Assembly (NCBI GenBank): GCA_040752395.1
Contig: JBFMHD010000163.1
Location: forward strand, 1-6,280
Reading direction: 5' to 3'
DNA: 6,280 nt
Source of the DNA: JBFMHD01 sp040752395 [NCBI: Candidatus Hydrogenedentota bacterium]
GTDB taxonomy: Bacteria; JBFMHD01
This document shows positions 4,312 through 6,280 of this stretch, piece by piece. The position numbers and the translations under genes are program-made. How positions within the stretch are numbered: position 1 is the first letter of the stretch; each line of letters starts with the position of its first letter. The notes beneath the pieces are model-generated. The model was not told where the DNA came from. It ran no database searches and saw only the letters and a list, made by a program, of their open reading frames with translations.

Positions 4312-6280
4312 TTAATCCACAGTTATTTTGTCTTTAATTTTATTATACAACTCTTCGTCAATACCCGGGACATTCAGTAAACCTTCGTTCTTTTTAAAAC
4401 TTCCTTTTGAATCACGATAAGCTACAATCATTCTCGCCTGATATTCGCTAATACCCAATGTTTTCATCAGTTCTGTATACTCTGCTTTGTTTATATTAAC
4501 TTTAACCTCTTCCTTAATTTTTTCCTCTTTTACTACTCTTTCTTCCTTTTGTGGTTTCACTTTTACCTCAATCTTTGGTTCTTCTATGTATAAGTACTCA
4601 GTTAATTCAGGATGCGATTCTTTATCAATACCTGGTACATTATATACATCCTCAACTTTTTTATACAATCCATATTCATCTCTGTAAGCGATTATAAGCA
4701 TAGCCTCGAATTTAGTAAGTCCTGGTATTGTTTCTAATTCTTTTAACTGGGCTGTGTTCAAATTGACCTTTGTAATAGTTTCTTTTTTTTCAACAGGCTT
4801 AATGACTTCTATCTTTTCTTTTGGTTTTTCAATTTTTCGTTCCTCTGCAGGTATTTTTACTTTTTCTTTTTCTTCGGGTTTTACTTGCGGGATTCTTTCT
4901 TTTGGAACTTTAGTTTCGACCACATAGAGATAAGGTCTTGCTAATCTGTATATATCTTCATTAACTCCAGGGACAAGCAGTAAATCCTCAAGCTGTCTAA
5001 AATTACCGTATTTTTCTCTATAAGCTACTATAAGTTTAGCAATAGCTTCATCAATACCAGGTATTTTTTTAAGTTCTTCGAAATTTGCAGTATTCAGGTT
5101 TAAGAATATTTTTTCTTTTTCTATACCAATCGGCTGGTCAGGACCATTAAAGTCAACAACATAATCAGATAATAAAGGATATTTAGCTTTTTCGTCTTCC
5201 ATCTGGGCAACATAAGCTTCTGGCCGAATTATTCTCGGAGTTATAAAAATAAGAGTTTCATTATTGACTCGATTAGTAGTTTTTGTTTTAAATAAATTAC
5301 CAAGTACAGGGATATCACCCAGAACCGGGACCTTGCTTACTGTTACATCTTCTGACCCCTGAATCAATCCGCCAATTATTAAAGTATAACCATCCTGAAT
5401 CAAGACTTTAGTATTTGCGCTGCTTGAGCTTACTGGCACCTGCCCGGTTGACGTAGGTTTGCCAGCAGGTATGTCAATCTGTGGGTTCACCTCAAGTTCA
5501 ATAATATTGTCATCACCTACATGAGGTGTAACTGTAAGCGTTATAGGTACTCGCTGAGTACTTGGGATCTGGTAAGGTTGACCCGTAACCGGGTCTTTTT
5601 CAATTGTATATGTTGGGAACTCCTGTCCGATATCAATAGTAGCCTCTTTATTATCAAGTACTACAACCTTTGGACTTGCGATGACATTCACAGAGGTGTA
5701 TTGAGCTAATGCATTGAGTAAGCCCTGTAAATCGCCAACAGAGCTCAAAGGGTTATTGGGGTCAGCAAAATTTACCACAGCAAACCTTAATGTTGCGCCA
5801 ACATTTGCAGTAGAACCAATATTCATTTTTATATATTCATCTGTCCCGAATCTCAGGTTCTCATTAATAAATTTTAAGCTCGGTATATACTGCCACTCAA
5901 TACCAAGAGACTCAGCATTTGATAATTGAACACTTGCAACAACCGCTTCAATTAATACCTGTGGGATACGGCAATCAAGGTGTTCTAACACTTCGTCTAC
6001 TTTGTTTATTACTTCAGCTGATGCTGTAATTATAAGCGAATTTGTTCTCTCATCAACCTCAAGTGTTCCGCCGTTATCAGTTAAAAACGAGGAGATAGGA
6101 GTATTTATATCAGCTGGCTGAACAAACTTAAGTTTCCGAACGACAGTTACCCTCTTAGTATCAAGTTCTTTAACTACATCAGCTATTTTAGTGTATATCT
6201 TTTCATCATCGATAAATGCTACGGCATTCTGCTGGTCTAATGCAAAAAAATTGATTCCCGGGAATAAATCTGTAAGGGTT
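4312..6280 (-). CDS. Secretin (PilQ/GspD type) with three C-terminal ComEA-like HhH modules, 5' partial
   Basis: Outer-membrane channel protein of the secretin superfamily, which forms the gated pore of type IV pili, type II secretion and DNA uptake. The frame is open to the right edge (655 codons visible), so the true start lies outside the window. A GTG at 5991 falls inside the domain and is not the start. Visible residues 1-103 are the end of the periplasmic N domains, including the PilQ-like VDERTNSLII motif. Residues about 104-354 are the secretin domain (QVLIEA, then the signature VPVLGDIPVLGNLFK at 317-331, then LIFITPRIIRPE). Residues 392-452, 504-565 and 593-654 are three ComEA-like double-HhH modules, each opening with a VN(I/L)N-type strand and containing a (V/I)AYR(E/D) helix and VPG(I/V). 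K/E/P-rich linkers separate them. PilQ proteins normally end after the secretin domain. Secretin identity is seen and secure. A role in DNA uptake is inference, since GspK-type proteins use a similar fold for protein contacts. Confidence 0.93.
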   Translation of the reverse strand, partial: TLTDLFPGINFFALDQQNAVAFIDDEKIYTKIADVVKELDTKRVTVVRKLKFVQPADINTPISSFLTDNGGTLEVDERTNSLIITASAEVINKVDEVLEHLDCRIPQVLIEAVVASVQLSNAESLGIEWQYIPSLKFINENLRFGTDEYIKMNIGSTANVGATLRFAVVNFADPNNPLSSVGDLQGLLNALAQYTSVNVIASPKVVVLDNKEATIDIGQEFPTYTIEKDPVTGQPYQIPSTQRVPITLTVTPHVGDDNIIELEVNPQIDIPAGKPTSTGQVPVSSSSANTKVLIQDGYTLIIGGLIQGSEDVTVSKVPVLGDIPVLGNLFKTKTTNRVNNETLIFITPRIIRPEAYVAQMEDEKAKYPLLSDYVVDFNGPDQPIGIEKEKIFLNLNTANFEELKKIPGIDEAIAKLIVAYREKYGNFRQLEDLLLVPGVNEDIYRLARPYLYVVETKVPKERIPQVKPEEKEKVKIPAEERKIEKPKEKIEVIKPVEKKETITKVNLNTAQLKELETIPGLTKFEAMLIIAYRDEYGLYKKVEDVYNVPGIDKESHPELTEYLYIEEPKIEVKVKPQKEERVVKEEKIKEEVKVNINKAEYTELMKTLGISEYQARMIVAYRDSKGSFKKNEGLLNVPGIDEELYNKIKDKITVD
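4318..4503 (-). other. ComEA-like HhH module 3 of the secretin
   Basis: About 62 residues from VNINKAEYTELMKTLG through IVAYRDSKG, then FKKNEGLL and VPGIDEELY. The protein ends one residue after the module. The first hairpin is the most diverged of the set: TLGIS replaces the IPG seen in modules 1 and 2, and NKA replaces NTA. The linker before it is about 27 residues, rich in Lys, Glu and Val. Confidence 0.82.
4585..4770 (-). other. ComEA-like HhH module 2 of the secretin
   Basis: About 62 residues from VNLNTAQLKELETIPG through IIAYRDEYG and VEDVYNVPGIDKE. It aligns by eye with module 1 across its full length. The hairpins read GLT and GID. It is separated from module 1 by a linker of about 50 residues that is very rich in Lys, Glu and Pro. 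Confidence 0.85.
4924..5106 (-). other. ComEA-like HhH module 1 of the secretin
   Basis: About 61 residues starting LNLNTANFEELKKIPG, then a helix with IVAYREKYG, FRQLEDLL and VPGVNEDIY. This is the double-HhH pattern of ComEA (N-T-A, then L-x-x-hPGh, then A-x-x-I-h-x-Y-R, then G-x-F/Y, then V-x-G-h). The hairpins read GID and GVN where DNA-binding HhH proteins usually have GIG. The module starts about 35 residues after the end of the secretin domain. Confidence 0.85.
5218..5970 (-). other. Secretin barrel domain within the secretin gene
   Basis: This segment encodes the conserved pore-forming domain, from RIPQVLIEA to LIFITPRIIRPE. It has the usual landmarks in order: the IEA strand, VNVIASPKVVVLDNKEA, a Ser-rich NTKVLIQDG stretch followed by IIGGLI, and the VPVLGDIPVLGNLFK signature. 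The length of about 250 residues is normal for the family, and no disabling change is visible, so the pore itself looks intact. Confidence 0.92.

Noticed and set aside
4487-4687. Plus-strand open frame opposite the HhH modules
   Set aside because: Ser/Phe/Thr-rich antisense of the Lys/Glu-rich linker codons, so it is a composition shadow.
5989-5991. GTG as the start codon of the secretin gene
   Set aside because: The frame stays open for 96 more codons to the window edge and encodes conserved secretin N-domain sequence (VDERTNSLII and neighbours). The GTG is an internal Val codon.

Overview
All recognisable genes lie on the minus strand, so the window reads right to left: a membrane secretin that enters from the right edge, a repeat-filled intergenic gap, a membrane sensor with a GAF domain, an aconitase, and the remains of a membrane glycosyltransferase. 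The DNA is A+T-rich. The secretin implies a cell with an outer membrane. The aconitase is of the compact ~650-residue type known from Aquifex and many anaerobic or uncultured bacteria. Together with the heptamer and octamer repeats, this suggests a poorly characterised, probably uncultured, diderm bacterial lineage. No gene here identifies the phylum.

Right part (4312-6280): a type IV pilus or type II secretion-type secretin, open at its 5' end at the window edge. After a normal secretin domain with its signature, the chain continues for about 300 residues. This extension carries three ComEA-like double helix-hairpin-helix (HhH) modules joined by Lys/Glu/Pro-rich linkers. Secretins usually end at or soon after the barrel domain. 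A secretin with three built-in ComEA-type modules is the most unusual thing in the window and suggests a self-contained DNA-uptake, or pilus or secretion docking, channel.

Middle gap (4050-4311): 262 bp holding four different short tandem arrays (three of 7-bp period, one of 8-bp period). One of them is folded into a 53-bp imperfect inverted repeat that could also end transcription of the secretin gene.

Centre and left (111-4049): a likely operon. A GTG-started membrane protein (sensor domain between two membrane segments, coiled coil, cytoplasmic GAF domain, no output domain) is followed after 13 bp by aconitase. The aconitase Shine-Dalgarno sequence overlaps the sensor stop codon. The aconitase gene then overlaps the start of a GT-C (family 39-like) glycosyltransferase. 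That last gene is broken: its N-terminal third is followed by a frame change and only about 60 further residues. The leftmost 110 bp hold a small hairpin with a T-tract and a 14-bp direct repeat, with no gene seen.
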